The notes under the pieces are model-generated. The model did no database searches. It was not told where the DNA came from and was given only the letters and a program-made list of their open reading frames with translations. The position numbers and the translations under genes were made by a program. DNA of 6,356 nt from RUG11247 sp045649485 (GTDB lineage Bacteria > Bacillota > Clostridia > Christensenellales > Aristaeellaceae): NCBI GenBank assembly GCA_045649485.1, contig JAZRPZ010000096.1, positions 1 to 6,356 of the forward strand, in the 5' to 3' direction. Positions 6,351 to 6,356 of the stretch are shown here, in pieces. Position 1 is the stretch's first letter. Each line of letters begins with the position of its first letter.

Positions 6351-6356
6351 CCATGC

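Noticed and set aside
6296..6356. CRISPR array or canonical intrinsic terminator at the right edge
   Set aside because: Only two imperfect units, with no unique spacers of CRISPR length, and no T-run after either hairpin; described instead as a hairpin repeat with uncertain terminator role.

Overview
The window is one strand of a tightly packed gene cluster, with all five genes on the + strand. It suggests an anaerobic, GC-rich Firmicute, probably a gut or rumen Clostridia/Oscillospirales-type bacterium. This rests on strong GGAGG ribosome-binding sites, a ferredoxin-dependent 2-oxoacid oxidoreductase, a strong bias to C- or G-ending codons (for example CCC for Pro) with TTA, CTA and TCA nearly absent, and a tandem GC-rich hairpin repeat after the last gene. 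The taxonomic guess is inference; there is no rRNA or other marker gene here.

Layout: (1) 1-713, the 3' part of a 2-oxoacid:ferredoxin oxidoreductase beta (TPP) subunit, with its start outside the window; (2) 716-1249, the gamma subunit of the same enzyme; (3) 1265-2335, branched-chain aminotransferase IlvE; (4) 2373-3797, a protein with the architecture of 2-isopropylmalate synthase (LeuA), having an intact C-terminal leucine-type regulatory domain but a catalytic barrel that has lost nearly every known active-site residue; (5) 3794-6295, an unusual fusion of a xylose-isomerase/AP-endonuclease-2-like TIM barrel to a complete AMP-forming acyl-CoA synthetase, overlapping gene 4 by ATGA; (6) 6296-6350, two tandem 28-nt hairpin units directly after the last stop codon.

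Taken together the genes fit branched-chain amino acid / 2-oxoacid / acyl-CoA interconversion. IlvE links Val/Leu/Ile to their 2-oxoacids, the oxidoreductase links 2-oxoacids to branched acyl-CoAs and CO2 with ferredoxin, and the ligase domain links free carboxylic acids to acyl-CoA. Because AMP-forming ligases normally run toward the CoA ester, one attractive reading is salvage of branched short-chain acids into amino acids by reductive carboxylation. Oxidative amino acid fermentation remains possible.

The most interesting part is the coupled pair of genes 4 and 5: an apparently catalytically dead LeuA-like protein with an intact amino-acid sensing domain, translated together with a TIM-barrel/acyl-CoA ligase fusion whose barrel has also lost two expected metal ligands. 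This could be an undescribed regulated acyl-activation module.
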